From assembly GCF_008831285.2 (NCBI RefSeq), contig NC_045138.2, forward strand, positions 16,091,934-16,155,933: DNA of 64,000 bases, given 5' to 3'. The stretch is from Nymphaea colorata. Its lineage: Eukaryota; Streptophyta; Magnoliopsida; Nymphaeales; Nymphaeaceae. Below are positions 11,718-24,500 of this stretch, piece after piece; the first letter of the stretch is position 1, and each line of letters starts with the position of its first letter. The translations under genes were made by a program, and so were the position numbers. A model generated the notes under the pieces. It had not been told where the DNA came from and ran no database searches. It saw only the letters and a program-made list of their open reading frames with translations.

Positions 11718-13126
11718 GTGTCTTTTCTTTTGAAGGATTTACGAGTTTTTAGAGTGAAAACGGTGATTGCGAAAATAACAAAGAGGGCGAGAGAAAGTAG
11801 ATGAAAAAGAAAGAAAAAAAGTTTGATCTCTCTATCACTTTAGTCATGTAATGCAAAGTGGCAGACCAACAGAACTATACTACAGGTGACTTTAGCTAAA
11901 AAATGAATAGAAAATAACAATTATTTTCCAACTTTTGAAAAAAATAAAAGAAGTAAATATTATGTAGAAAGATGGTTGGTAGCTACTAAATACACATACC
12001 CTTCTTATGATTAAGTTCCAAACAAAAGGATCCTTCTCTATAGATCAAGTTCAATTGGGGAAGTTAAAATATCCCACATCCTTTTCTTGAAGGTTTCAAT
12101 TATTAGAGAATCAGATGAAGAAAGGAAGGCTGAATCTTATCTGTAAATTAATTTTTTTTCTCATATTTCAAGAATCCTCAGGCAACAGATAGACAAAAGT
12201 CACTTTGCTGACAAAGACGCCCAAAAGGAATGTTAGGTGAAAAGAGTTTCTGTGCATGTGCATGTACGTGTGCATGTGTATAGGACCTAGATTTCTTCGG
12301 ATATACTCTGAAGTCCAAAAACCAGCCCAATATTCATATATTTTCCACTTATAGATGAGATTTTATGAGAAAAAATGCTCCAACGTTGAGTGACTTCAAA
12401 ATCTCATATGTGGAATAAAAGAACCAATATTTCAAAGTACAAAATCTTTTGATATTTTCCACACACAAAGAACACAAATATCTTGTTAAAATTGCATTAC
12501 AACGTTATTTGGGATGAGGACTGAACCATATTTCGAAAGAATTATGAAGAAAAAAAAAAAAGAAAAAGCAAAATGAGACGTACCGGGTGGTGCTGGAGTT
12601 GAGCCGGCAGGGCTGGGGCTGCCGGAGTTTGGCTCGAAAATCTTAGCATCCGGAGAATTGGGTGCAATGTGCAAGATGTCTGCAACAAGGAAGAGGTTCA
12701 GTCACCAACAAGGAAGAGGTTTAGTCACACACTACGTACGTAACGAGCGAAAGGCCGCCGAGAAACGATGGCAGAGTGGTCGTCACCTAGGCATTCGGTG
12801 ATATTCGCCGGAATCTTGCAGAAGTCGGGGACGCGAAGGGCCAGCGTGGCGTTGAACTCGATGCCGAGCTGCGGGTTGTTGCGGTCCTTGATGAGAATGC
12901 AGAGGCATTTCCTGTTGGTGTCGAGCACATTCTGCATCCCTCCGCAGCAGTCCTGCGTTGGGACTTTTGCCTGCCCCTGCACATATGGCAGGCACGGCAA
13001 TAACGTCGTCAGCGGCGTCGTGCATTCTTTCTTGTCACTCTCTATGTCCGCCATTACCATCGATCCCATGAGCCACGGCAACGCCAATCCGAGCACCACC
13101 AAGCAGACCCATGCGTTGGAAGACAT
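9442..13126 (-). CDS. GPI-anchored non-specific lipid-transfer protein (LTPG-like)
   Basis: Small secreted lipid-binding protein of the plant LTPG class, expected on the outer plasma membrane/cell wall and involved in moving lipids to the surface (family knowledge). Three exons join in frame on the minus strand: 13126-12787, 12679-12584 and 9584-9442, giving 192 residues. ATG at 13126 is chosen because it begins the signal peptide (MSSNAWVCLVVLGLALPWLM). The eight-cysteine motif is complete: C, C, CC, CxC, C, C spread over exon 1. Exon 2 encodes the conserved LHIAPNSPDAKIF followed by a Ser/Pro-rich linker. Exon 3 ends in a hydrophobic tail (RLLLLMGWFLMSLSMSIWN), a typical GPI-attachment signal. 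Introns are 107 bases and about 3.0 kb; the long one contains a segmental duplication. Exon 3 is distant, but phase, splice sites and the GPI tail all agree. Confidence 0.9.
9707..9880. repeat. Short direct duplication, about 75-base unit, two copies
   Basis: The unit beginning ATGCCATCTGGTTTGACTT and ending near GAAACCATGAAG occurs at about 9707-9783 and again at 9804-9881, with only a few differences. The copies are separated by a short (TA)n stretch. A third, more diverged copy lies at 11445-11505. Confidence 0.9.
9973..10019. repeat. (GA)n-(CT)n hairpin microsatellite
   Basis: A GA run (9973-9989) is followed after a few bases by a long CT run to 10019, so the two runs are self-complementary. 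It lies in LTPG intron 2. Confidence 0.9.
11065..11275. repeat. Degenerate CGTATCG-type element
   Basis: This stretch has scattered GGTATCG, CGTATCGG, GAGTACGATA and CCGGTACC motifs. It resembles the better-preserved element in the HST intron (20950-22065) and the trace near 26430. It is probably a diverged member of the same repeat family. Confidence 0.35.
11440..12305. repeat. Segmental duplication copy B (inside LTPG intron 2)
   Basis: Partner of 9705-10660, with the same order of landmark strings. It carries a CA/TA microsatellite (about 11672-11717) where copy A has a GA/CT hairpin tract further on. The two copies lie about 1.7 kb apart. Confidence 0.85.
11672..11717. repeat. (CA)n(TA)n microsatellite
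   Basis: A run of CA dinucleotides with one CG interruption passes directly into TA dinucleotides. Other simple repeats of the same kind are noted at 58488-58550 and 63848-63880. Confidence 0.95.
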
Positions 13127-13195
13127 GGTGATCAAATCGGCTCTGCTGTTGTTAAAGAAAAGAAAGAAGCGGATGACAGGGGAGTTCTGCTACTC

Positions 13196-13206
13196 CGATA
13201 TAAATA
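13196..13206 (-). promoter_or_regulatory. Likely TATA box of the LTPG-like gene
   Basis: On the minus strand the sequence reads TCTATTTATATC roughly 70-80 bases upstream of the ATG at 13126. This is a good plant TATA-type match at a plausible distance for a short leader. No transcript evidence is available here. Confidence 0.5.
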
Positions 13207-13219
13207 GACGGAAGAAGAA

Positions 13220-16200
13220 TGTAGAGATGCATCTGGTATGTGCAGGATGGGGCCGGCCATATGCGCGCATTAGTTATGACGGCCACCAATATTTATTCGT
13301 TCACTCATACATCACTGTCCTTGGTCTCCATCGCTGCTGACTTGGGCACATTTAATTCGTTTTTGAGATGAAGAATCAAAATCTGATGAATCAAATTGAT
13401 CAGGTTGGTACTGGTGATTGAATTTGATAATAAAATTGTGCCCTTCAATCTAAATTTTCAGCAATGAATAGCCAACTTAATAGAATAATTTCTGAACCAC
13501 TGGCGTATACGGTGAAGCCAAGTCCGGCTTGGCGCTTGACTGCGATGAACTGATGATGATTGCGATGTTCATGTGCAACGTTGAAGAGAAGGTAGCTAAT
13601 AAATAGGATCTGAAGCAAGATTATGAGATTTTTTAATGTTCTTATCTAACTCTAGTTTCGCGGCGAAGCTGGTTATGTTGTACAAATTTTTGTGCGCCGG
13701 TAGGGCTAATAGCAAAAATACCTCCAATTAATGAGAAAAGAAAACACTTTGTAAGGACAAAAAAGAAAGGGTGAAAAAGTGAAAACATTAAAAAAGACAT
13801 TCTTTTAAATCATTACTAAAATTTCCCACCTTTTCTTTCAGAATATATGGGTTGCGTACACCTAACAGTACACGCAACTCACTTGCCGGTTGAAAATATA
13901 AAAATTGCTATGTTTCCGGCAGTGCTTCAAATTAAGGCCAACATTTGCAGAGACAAATATCTTATGTTATCAAATTGTTGACCATTTTAAAGAACTGATG
14001 CGTGGTCAAACAATTTTGTTTGCATAATATGGATATTTTAGAGATGATTGTCTGTAGAAGACACTATTATGCCAAGAAAGAAACTTTTGCAAGCCATCAC
14101 ATCTTGATCATATAAGAACTTATGTCAACAATAACAACAACAACAACAGTAAAAAAGATGAATAAGATGAAGTGAGCTCGGCATCAATTTTGGCATTACT
14201 TTCACTCCACCTTTTTGGGGCTTGCCTTTGTTGTTTCATCTCGCGTTGGTTTTCTTACTTAATGTGCAGATCAGTTAAGATTGTCTTGTGTTCAAATGAT
14301 TGATCATCATAAAACAAGTATTAGATGGCAAGAAAAGGTTGTACACGGTGCCAAGTTGGAGACCAGTACTCTTTAAGTCAGAAGCAAAATCATTCAGTTT
14401 TTTGAGCTTTTCCGTGATATTTGTCTTCATAATGAGCTTGATACTCAAGCTTATCACCCGCGTGGTCATGATTATTACCACATTCAAATGTTAGACATTT
14501 CAGATTTGGAACCTATCTCTAATTTAGATGGAAAAAAATGTAATACCAAACACACATAATCACATACAATCAGATTAAGATTTGATAATGAAGAAAACTA
14601 AGCTAAAACGATGCTGTCTTTGTTGAGTCAAGCTACCTTGATCTGGATCTGGACCCCTTAGTGGCATATGCTCTAACAACTGATGCTCCAACATAGGCTC
14701 ATCTCATGCCTTTTCTTGCGTCGTATATGAAGATTCTCGATGGAAACGTTACATGGTAATGTCCAAACTTGATCCAGACTCTTCAACTTGACACTTTCAC
14801 AGTCATCAGTTTTTCATCACTCATGTAATCAATTCTGAATTTTAAGCTCTGAAATATGAACCAGGTTCTTGCAGATATTGTAAAGTTTGGCGACATGTGT
14901 CGCTTCATGACACAGCCATGTTTCATTCAAGAGACAGTGATGTGACTGGAACCTGCCCCCAGGAGTGCCTTAGCTTCTTGGTTAGATTGCATGTGGGATC
15001 TGGGAAATCTAGGAACACCAAATGCAAATGGCTTTTATTTCGAGTTGCCTAGAACAGGTTTCTGATCTTAGTTATAGAGTCATTCAAATTGAAAGATGCC
15101 ATGAGCTTGACATATGCTAAAGTGCGAGTACATTTGAGAAGCATTGTTGGTAGAAACGTGACTACTAAATCTTTAAATTTTTTCAAAAAAGAAAAGATTT
15201 TTCATTTTACAGATTATATTTTGTCTATTAAAGATTCCTAAATTTTAAGATATCGAGGGACTCCCTCGCGTAGATTTATTCCCAAGTTGTATCATGTATG
15301 TGGACGAAAGGGTGCACGCCACCATCATCCTGCTATTGTATGGTCCCCTTTCTCTCACCGGAAATTAAATAGATGTCGTAAGGGTGGGAGTGCCACTTTC
15401 AATTATTTATGTTCATCAATTAAAAACGATGAAGGTGGATGAGTGCTACTCTTTCCTACCTTCTTAGTTCACGGGCATTTGTTTTCTTGCTCTCTTGTCT
15501 CTTTGTTCTTATTTTGTTGCCTCAGACAAGCTGGGATTATCCAGATTCCTATTAAGTTCAATATTTGATAAGGTCTAAGCATTAGCATCACTAAGCATAA
15601 AGAATAGGAATCAGTCTCTTTGTGTTGAATGCAATCCTTTTATGACCAATTGCCGTGTTTGCTAGAAATGTGTGTACACATGCATACACACAGACGCCAC
15701 GGCAGCGACGGAGCCTTAAATGTAGATTAGCGGCGTGGTGCACTATACTCAGCTAGGACAGTTTTGTCTTGTTGGGGATAAATGCGGAAACTGAGGCCGA
15801 GGGCATGTGACGATTAAGGCATCAGGCTGGGAAAGAATGGGACACCTGCTCTGAAAGTCTTGATTCACATTTGCTTTGCCACAGATATGATTGCTATCAT
15901 CAAAAAAATGTTGAGAAGTTTCTGAATTTGGGTGGTTTGTCAAACATATGAGAATTTATCTGTGTGGAGAATCGAGTCTATAGTAGAACAATGGATTGGG
16001 GAACCATGTGATGAATCTTTCTCAAGTGGGAGTCATGTTGAAGGTTGGAATTCTTTGCAATTGTGTGAAAGAAAACTAGTCCTAGAATGATAGTGCAAAT
16101 GAACCATCTAGTGGCTATATAGACGGTTCATTCATAGTTTCTCCGTCAGAGGCAATGCCATGGTCCAACATGAATCATTGAAGAAGTGTGGGATTTTCAC

Positions 16201-17415
16201 TTATCATTTGATTGTAGTAACAATTAAGCGATGGATCAGCAGAGAAATGGGTAATCAGCAAAAAGATGGGGGCTCTTATTTTCAAAAGAGATCTTTTGTT
16301 GCAGAAGATCGATATCAAGAACTCAAACCACAGATCGAGATATCATGAAGCAATTAATGATAAGGGTTGTGAAAGAATGGGATTTAACTTAACGGGATTT
16401 AAGTTTCAACTTTTCGATTGAGCCGCAATTTATGCTTATGGGTTCATCCCAGGATGGGTCTGTAAGCAGAGTTGGCTAGATGAATTAGCATGCGGAGTCA
16501 AAAGATTGAATGATACAGCTCACAAGCGCGTCATACACCTGGCCCAGGAGTGCAGTGAGTAGGACCTTCAGGTTGAGGGAGACCAAATGGTTCAGTACAT
16601 GTGAGTGAACTCACGTTTAATCCGGTAGGATCCGCCTAATCCCAGCTTGTCGATATAAATGAACACAAGAAAACAATGTACAAGAGAAACAGGAAAGAAA
16701 TCCACATCAACCAGTTCACAGAATTCTTGTTTTTAAATGAATGTCTGCAAAGAAATGAAGGATCCTGTTTCCTTAGTCCTCATTATAACCTCGGGCGAGG
16801 TGCCCAGAAAGATATTCTTCTGAATTCCTTCTCCAAACAATGTTTTGACAGTTCCTCCGGATGCCACCTTGTATGTTTTGAGATGTGACTTTGGTGATAA
16901 CCAAATAAGGATCCCTACTGCTGTGCTTTTCCCGTCTAAACTGGATGATCTCAGCTAATGAGGGGCTGATCAGGGGAATACGGGCTGTAAGCGATACGAA
17001 CTCTTGAACAGGAGTTCTTTCCTGTTACTGTTCTTCATAAGTAGATAGAATACACGGGGAAAAGGGGCCAGCTATTAAAAGTTAGAAGAATCGACAGCTG
17101 CTCTCATGACTCATCTGCTCTAGATTTCTGCTTGAACTCATTCTGGGAAAGGCTATATGAGAATGGTAGGGGTAAAGCTGCAACAGCTCTCATTTAAGAC
17201 GTCTGTCCGTTCCCGCTACAATAGTGCTTCAGAAAGAGCCTCAACCGGATATCTGGATATCTGATTACTAATTTTGGGAGACAGGATTGAAGTCGATATC
17301 AAATGGAAACTTACAGAAATAGGGAATGGGTCCAACACCCTTCTCACTCTTTCCTTTTTTAGTCTTGATTTTTTCTTTTGCCAACCATCTTTTCGCTACC
17401 TTAAGATTGGTGGAC
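13220..17415. other. Intergenic, no gene recognised
   Basis: No coding family is recognised on either strand. The open frames are short and unrelated to known domains. The part near 13215-13350 is the LTPG promoter region. About 16300-17290 has a somewhat different, less AT-rich texture and may be inserted DNA, possibly of organelle origin, but I cannot identify a gene in it. Confidence 0.4.
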
Positions 17416-17417
17416 AC

Positions 17418-17880
17418 TAACGCCCTGTTTGGTTGGAGGGAAAGGGAGGGAAAGGAAGGGACGGAAAGGAAGGGAAAGGAAAGGGAAGGGAAGAGGAAAG
17501 GAAGGGAAAAGAATGGAATGGAAAGGAAAGGAAAGAGTGATTAAAAAACTTGTTTGGATAGAAAGGAAAGGAAAGGAAAGAAAAGACTAAAATCTTCTTC
17601 AGTTTTTCTTTTAGACGTGGGTCCTCATGGGTATTATGGGCAAAAAAAACTTTTCATCTTCCTTTCCTTTCCTTTCCCTCCCAATCCGTCCGATTTGGGA
17701 GGGATTGAATTTACACTAATCTATCCTTTCCTTTCCCTCCCTTTCCTTTCCCTCCCCTCGCAGCCAAACATACTTTGTCTCTTTCCCTCCCTTTCCCTCC
17801 TTTCTAATTAGCCAACCAAAACAAAAGAGGGATTGTTCAATCCCTCCCTTTCCTTCCCATTCCCTCCAACCAAACTTGAA
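17418..17880. mobile_element. Foldback element with purine and pyrimidine arms (MITE-like)
   Basis: The left half (about 17430-17580) is almost pure purine (GGAAAGG/GGGAAGG repeats). The right half (about 17655-17875) is mostly pyrimidine (CCTTTCC/CCCTCCC repeats), so the element can fold on itself. Its ends are inverted copies: CTGTTTGGTTGGAGGGAA on the left and TTCCCTCCAACCAAACTTG on the right. Smaller internal inverted units also contain TTTGGATAG and CAGCCAAACATA. The family and target-site duplication are not identified with confidence. Confidence 0.75.
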
Positions 17881-18586
17881 AATCTTATACCATTTTAAGA
17901 CTGGTCCCTTCAAGCTCTTATTTTCTCGTTCTCACTTAATTTCCCTCTCCCTTCCCTTTTTTCTTTTGTTTTTACTTTTTATAACAATCGTCCCTAACAT
18001 AGGATCAATGAATCCTATAGAAGAAAAAATACATGAAAATACACCAACGCACGCATGTCTGCGAGAGAGAGAGAGATGGGGAGAATTGTAGACATGTCCG
18101 TATAGTCCCACTCTACCTGCTTACCAAAAGAGAGGAATGCCATAATGAATTTTCGGCTTATATCAAATTCTCTGCTTATTATATGCTCCACAGTACAGTA
18201 ATTTCAGTGAGATCTAAGAAAATGTAACTTAGGACAACTGATTTTGAAGATTTCACGAGTATAAAGTATAAATGTGAGCCTGGGATATTTGAGCCTGAGA
18301 TGTGCATAATGATACTAAATGCTTTGGTCTACCGCATTTAATCAAATAGTTATGTCGCAGGCAGACAACCATAATTACAGGTTCCGCAAACAGTGAACTG
18401 TGCATCGTTGGCATCAGGTGACCACAGAGGATTCCGAAAATTTGGAGAAAAAAATAAGGCGCTTCTCATATGGAACAATGAATATAATACAAGAAACTTC
18501 TCAACTGCAATACATTGGCTGGAATTTCATAATTTACATTATCAAATAATACAAGCCAAATCACTCACTCTCTCTCTCTCCCTCCC
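17881..18586. other. Intergenic / probable HST 3' UTR
   Basis: No gene is seen here. The stretch lies just downstream of the minus-strand HST stop codon (18587), and its right end probably contains the HST 3' UTR. Confidence 0.4.
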
Positions 18587-21500
18587 CTACAAGAAAGGGA
18601 AGATAATATATTCAATGTAGAAGAGATTCCATATGAATCGATAGAACTTTGATATTGCTTCCTGCAGAGCATAAGTTCAAGACACGTTAGACAGGACAGC
18701 ACCAACAATAATGAACTCTCACTAAATCATATCTCATGCAGCTTTTAGTCACCTACTAAACGGAAGAGGCCTTGGACAGGCTATCATTCAATTGCTAGTT
18801 GCATGACTTCTAACATTTCATTTCCCCGTTTTTACTGCGTCAATATTGTTAGTATGATGGTCGACTTCTCTTCAACTTCCAAATTAAATTTAATTTTCTT
18901 AAGAAAAGTTTCAGTTAGGGCTAAAGGATTTGACTCCTGGCCACCACAAAATGGTTTGGCAGATCAGGAATAAAAATGATGCAGGTGAGAGTACAACTAG
19001 TTTCTTATTTCCACATTCTATATTGTGTTTGCATTAACTTACATACATGTTTATGCTTTTCTAGTTCATTTAGGATATTAATAAAGCACCTCTAATTGAA
19101 ATCAGAGAAAATGAAGCAAGGGTCATATCAGATATATTTCTCCAATACATGCATGAAGGTTAACAGATTGTTTGGAAATACTTCAATTTTTTCCTATTCC
19201 TTAAGCAATCTGATTTACTGCAAAAAAATTTATCAATCATTATGAATTTGGAGCATCTAAAAACTTTCTTGAGAAAACTGAATGCCAGGTTTACCTTTGT
19301 ATACTTTGACTGTTCCAGTAACCACGCCTGCCAGGGAAAAAAAGGAGGTGTAAAGAGATCAATAATATAACTAGTATACAGAACTAAAAGAAAGCACATC
19401 TGTCCATTCGTTACATCTCTAAACAGAAACCTTCAGCCAGGATATGGATAACAAGTTGATCTACTCATTCTAAGCCACTGGACACAAATAGCCATAACAA
19501 CGATGGATAGACATGATCATGGATATCTACAGAATGAAACATGTCACAAGTGACATGATGCTGAACGAGGTATTAATAGCTGCTCCCTAGAAAAGATCTG
19601 CAAGATTAACCCAAAATAGGGCTCTCATCTGCCAAAACTGAGATATGCTGGACATACCAACCACTTTTTGGAACTCAAAGACAAAGATCGCTGAATAACA
19701 AAATTTTGCAAAGATTCAGGTATATTTTCATCTGTTAATTTATACAACTAGTTTGTATCACATTAAAGTGGCAATAATGTAATATCTTTCTAATGATAAA
19801 AGTCAACAAGGCTTCAGGACGTGCTAGAATTTGCCGGCCAGATAGAAAATAGTTTTGGGATAAACTAATGTATGTTTAAAAGAAGAAAAACTAATCATAG
19901 ACAAAAGAGATCCTTCACAAACCTGAAAAGTCAAACTTGATGCCAAGATCAAATGTGCTACTATCATTAAATTCCTTCTGAAAACCTACAAAAATATGTG
20001 AACTTTTAGAAAGAAATATCTACAACAAAGCAGATAAAAAAAAGTAATATCCAACAATCAAGCAAAAAATCAAACATATAAACAAAATTGACAAAAGACA
20101 TGATTGGATAGACAGATGTCACAGATCAAAACATCTAGAGAACCATACACGTGGCATCAGAAAATTATAAAACAGTTTCTCCAACATGACTTCTTGGGCA
20201 TGCATTGAGGTTGCATTGTAAAGTGTTAAATGATGTTGATCTAAAGCAGTTAATAAGCAATGCCAGAGGAACCTACCTTTGGCCAAAGATCAGTCATGGA
20301 AATATATAAGAATGTAATGAGACACAATCAAATAGAAAAGAAAAATGCGGTCAATAAGTCCTTCTGAATGACACATTGTAAAATGCCAGCTCACCATGGG
20401 AAAATAAGATGCTGCAAGTACGGCTCCCACATAGTTTGCCAGCAAAAGGCCTGACCCAAGAAATGCAATGTTTCTAACACCAAGTTTGGTTGCTAAGGTT
20501 GATATCTGGAACCTGCAAGACATGATTTTCATGTGAAATATGACTGCTAACAAATTACTATGGTTTCTCTAATATTTTACAGAAAGCTTGCATTGTAATA
20601 CAAGCAGAAAAAGGAGCTTCCAACCAATAACAAAGTAATAGAAACCTCTCTGTCTCTCTCCCTCCCTCTGTGTGTGAGAACATAAAAGCCAGATTCCAAT
20701 ATGAGCACATTTTAACAAGGAAAGGACATGACATATGGGAAAGATGACAGAGGAAAATGAATTCAAGGCACAATAAGAAGTGTAAGACAGTAACTAAAGT
20801 GTGATTCCAGTTCAGATAACAGAGTATACAGATCAAAAGATCAAACTTCAGCTTAGCCATGAATTTCAAAAATATTGTGAATAGTTTTTATGGGTTTTGA
20901 CTTTTCAATTGTTTGCCGGTCACAATTGGCAGTGTAAAGACTGATCAGAGGCTATGTTACATAGGTACGGGTACGGGTGCCGGTACCAGTGCGGGTACGG
21001 GTACAGACCATTTTCAAAAAACTTGGGTGCGGGGGTACGGCCATACATATATATAAACAATAAAAAATACTTAGAAAATATGTATAAAAATAAAGAATAC
21101 ACATCAACATAAACAAATAAATAACACAGAAAATATATATCAACGGCTCTTGCAGCAGTGTGTTTAAGAATCCTATGAAAAACTTTAAACATATGGACAA
21201 CCAAGCAGCCCCCTAGTCAAATATGAACATCAATCGAATTTTCACATCCAAAGAATAAAATAAAAGTAAGGTGAAAAAAATTAAATCAAAGTAAAATTAA
21301 ACAGTTTGGATCTATAGGTACCCAAGTGTCAAAGTACCCATTTTGAGTACGGGTAATGTTATTCGTATCGTACGATACGCGTTCGTATCGTACGATATGC
21401 ATACGATGCACGATACGGCCGTGTATCGTATGTGTATCGCACGACACGGGCGATACACCCCTGTATCGCACGATACAGACAATACACTCCCGTATCGTAC

Positions 21501-24500
21501 AATACGGGGAAATTTTTAGAAAAGGGGCCCCGACGTCCCCTTTTTTGCGTCTTCTTGTATATACGCTCTTCTCTCTCTCTCTCTCTTTTCTTGTTTCTAA
21601 ACACTTTAAGAGACGTGAGAGGGAGAGATTTTCCTCATTTGCATCAAGTTTTGCCCGTGAGATAGCTTTCTTTCTCGTAGATGATAACTATGTCATGTTT
21701 TGACTTCTGAACTTATGAATTGTGATGTAATTGAATACTCTTCGGCTGCTTAGTATGTTATTTTGATTTTTGAATGTGTGATTTTTTATTTTGGAATGTC
21801 TTGTTCAAATTCATACTTCATAGTTCATACTTCATATACATGAATGATGAATGTTGCTTTAAATACATTTTTCTTGATTTTTTCTGTTTTTTTAGAATTT
21901 TTTTGATTTTTTGTATTTTTTATAATTTTTAAATATTTTTTACAAATTAAAAAATTAATTTGACGATACGTTACGATACGGCGTATAGGTCAGCCCGACC
22001 GATACACGATACGCCAGTGATAACATTGGGTACGGGTACGGCAACACGGGTACGTGAACCTTACTGAAGTATCCATGTGACTTAGATCAGATGGCCAATA
22101 TTCGAATACTCGAGAGTCGAGAGACTTCAAAACGTTTTGAAACTGCAAGGTTAATAGGAAACTGCAAGGTAATAGGAGATTCAGTCAGAGATGCCCAACT
22201 GTGGAAGACTAATGTGGAGAAGAAACATGAATATAGGTCCCATTCAATTCCACATCAGATCAAAGAACACTGGACACTCTATAGACTCAATATGAGAGAA
22301 TTTGGAACAAAGTTTATGAAATAAGTGAAAATATTTTTCCACATGCACCAATATAGAATAACACTTGTAAGCAACATGGATATCAATTTCAAAATTAGTC
22401 TTACTTGCGGTCTCCCTCCACATCTGGAAGGTCTTTAGTTATGGCGATGACCAATGCAAACACTGTCACGAAGATGGTAATGAAAAGAACAGCTGCACTG
22501 CAAGAATGGATTGCAAAATGGTCAACTTGCTATCAAGCTACTTGACTAAATTGAGCTAAACTTGAACTCATTATAGGACAGAAAGAAAGAAAAGAGCACA
22601 TTTCAGTTTTCGGGCAAATAGATTACCTCCATTCAAACTTCAGCCCTAAGGCTGCTCTTGTGGCATAATATACCCCAAAATTTAGAAGAAATCCACGAAC
22701 CTAAAAAAATCATTTCGTGGTCAAAATAACAAGTTAAAAAGGTTATGAATCACATTATTTCATGTTCAGCATATTATAAAGAAAGAATAGAAAAGCCTAA
22801 GGAAAAGGAGGTGCAATGGTGGATGATGTCTTTACATATCAACGTCTAGAATCACCACAAAAATCTACATCATTATTCACACACATGAAAGCATATATAC
22901 ATTTTTCTGTGTGTTAAATGCATTTTATAAGTCTAATACCTGCATGGACTTTGTAACTGTTGAGTGATCTACGATTTTATTGGCAAACAAAACTTATACA
23001 CCTTTTGTACAGGAATGATAAAAAATATAAACCTGTTCCGATAACTAATTTATAATTTAACAAATGTGTTTGACAAACACGAAGATAGACTTCGTTAACT
23101 ACAATACACCTGCTGTCTGTCCCTTTTACTTATTGTTTGTTTCCTTGTATATTTGAAGATGTGCAGTCAATAGTATAATTTTGATGCACATGTTCCATGA
23201 ACACCTATAAGCTCAACTAAACCATCAAATATGCACGTTAAAGTTTCAGAAAACATCAACACCTCAAAATGATGGCCTGGATGGTGATCCATGAGGTCAA
23301 ACCATATTTGGAGTTGGCTGCTATTTTTATGAAATTAACCACTTCTTTTTCTTTTGTATTCTTCAAAACAGAGACAAAGAGAGTCATTCAAGATTAATAT
23401 AACATCGCAACCATGGCATGTGCAGGAATCTGGTGTGGCCCAATGCATAAAACTAACACCATGCATTTGCTTTTGCAAAAACTCCAAACAAATAAAACTC
23501 TTCAACTGTGAAGTGCATGGCCAGGACACCAGATAGCACAAATATTGACATGATCCTTGTGGCCACATGATTGACACGTTTATTTCCCATTAGAGCTCCA
23601 AAACTGAACATGCCATACATTCTCTAAGTAGAGGCCTAAATCAAGTAACACTAAAAAAAGGCAAGTCCACAAAGAAGAGAAAGACAAAGGCAGCCTGTGA
23701 CTTACTGTAGCAATTATAAGAAATGCAGCAACTGGGAATTTCTTCAGTCTAAAAGGAGGAACAGAATAAATGGTACCCAGCAAGAGACCAAGAGTGTACA
23801 AGGCTGTGATGAAAGTTCCAAAATTTGATGAGACTATTGCAAGACCAGCTATGCCAAAACACAAGACCAGGATCCATGCAGACTGAACTGAAAGATCCCC
23901 AGCAGCTATAGGCAAATAAGGTTTGTTTACCCTAAAAAAACCAAGTAAAAATCGAAGTGTAAATAGTTGCAAATCAAGACGTGTACACAAGAACGGAGGG
24001 GGAGAAAGAGAGAGAGAGTTTTTTTTTTTTTGGTTACTTGAGAACTATGTGCATGCAACACTCGTACAAGACTAATACTGGTTCAAGATCCAGAGAATGA
24101 TAGTAAACGAGTGTGCTGTAAGATGCAGCAAGGTTTCCAAAAAGAATTGTAGATTGCCGAAAAATATATCACCGAGTAGCAAAAACTTTTACACCGTGGT
24201 ATCTTTACAAACACTTTCATGTCATGAGAAGGTTGTTGCAGCTGTATACTTCTGATGCATTAACCCAAAAGTCTGACAAGGAAAGTAGCATAGCGCTCTC
24301 ACTATGCCACGTACTTATCAATTCCGATATCATATATTTGGTTGATTCCCACTATGTAGCCGTTTCCACAGATAAGCGCAATTAGGCCAGAAATGGCTTT
24401 CAACAACAGCGACCAGTTTATCAGATGTTGATTCTCAAGCAAAGCCCTAGTCACCAAAGCTCTGGAAACAAGACGAAAGGTTAACTATCAACAATAAGAT

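Noticed and set aside
12768-13340. 190-codon plus-strand open frame over the LTPG first exon
   Set aside because: It is the antisense of a clear eight-cysteine LTP exon and has no family features of its own.
17326-17913. Open frames rich in Arg/Glu/Gly/Lys or Ser/Phe/Pro in the foldback element
   Set aside because: They are simple translations of GGAAAGG/CCTTTCC repeats.
20920-21204. Minus-strand open frames in HST intron 6
   Set aside because: They are hydrophobic low-complexity readings of AT-rich and GGTACGG repeat DNA.
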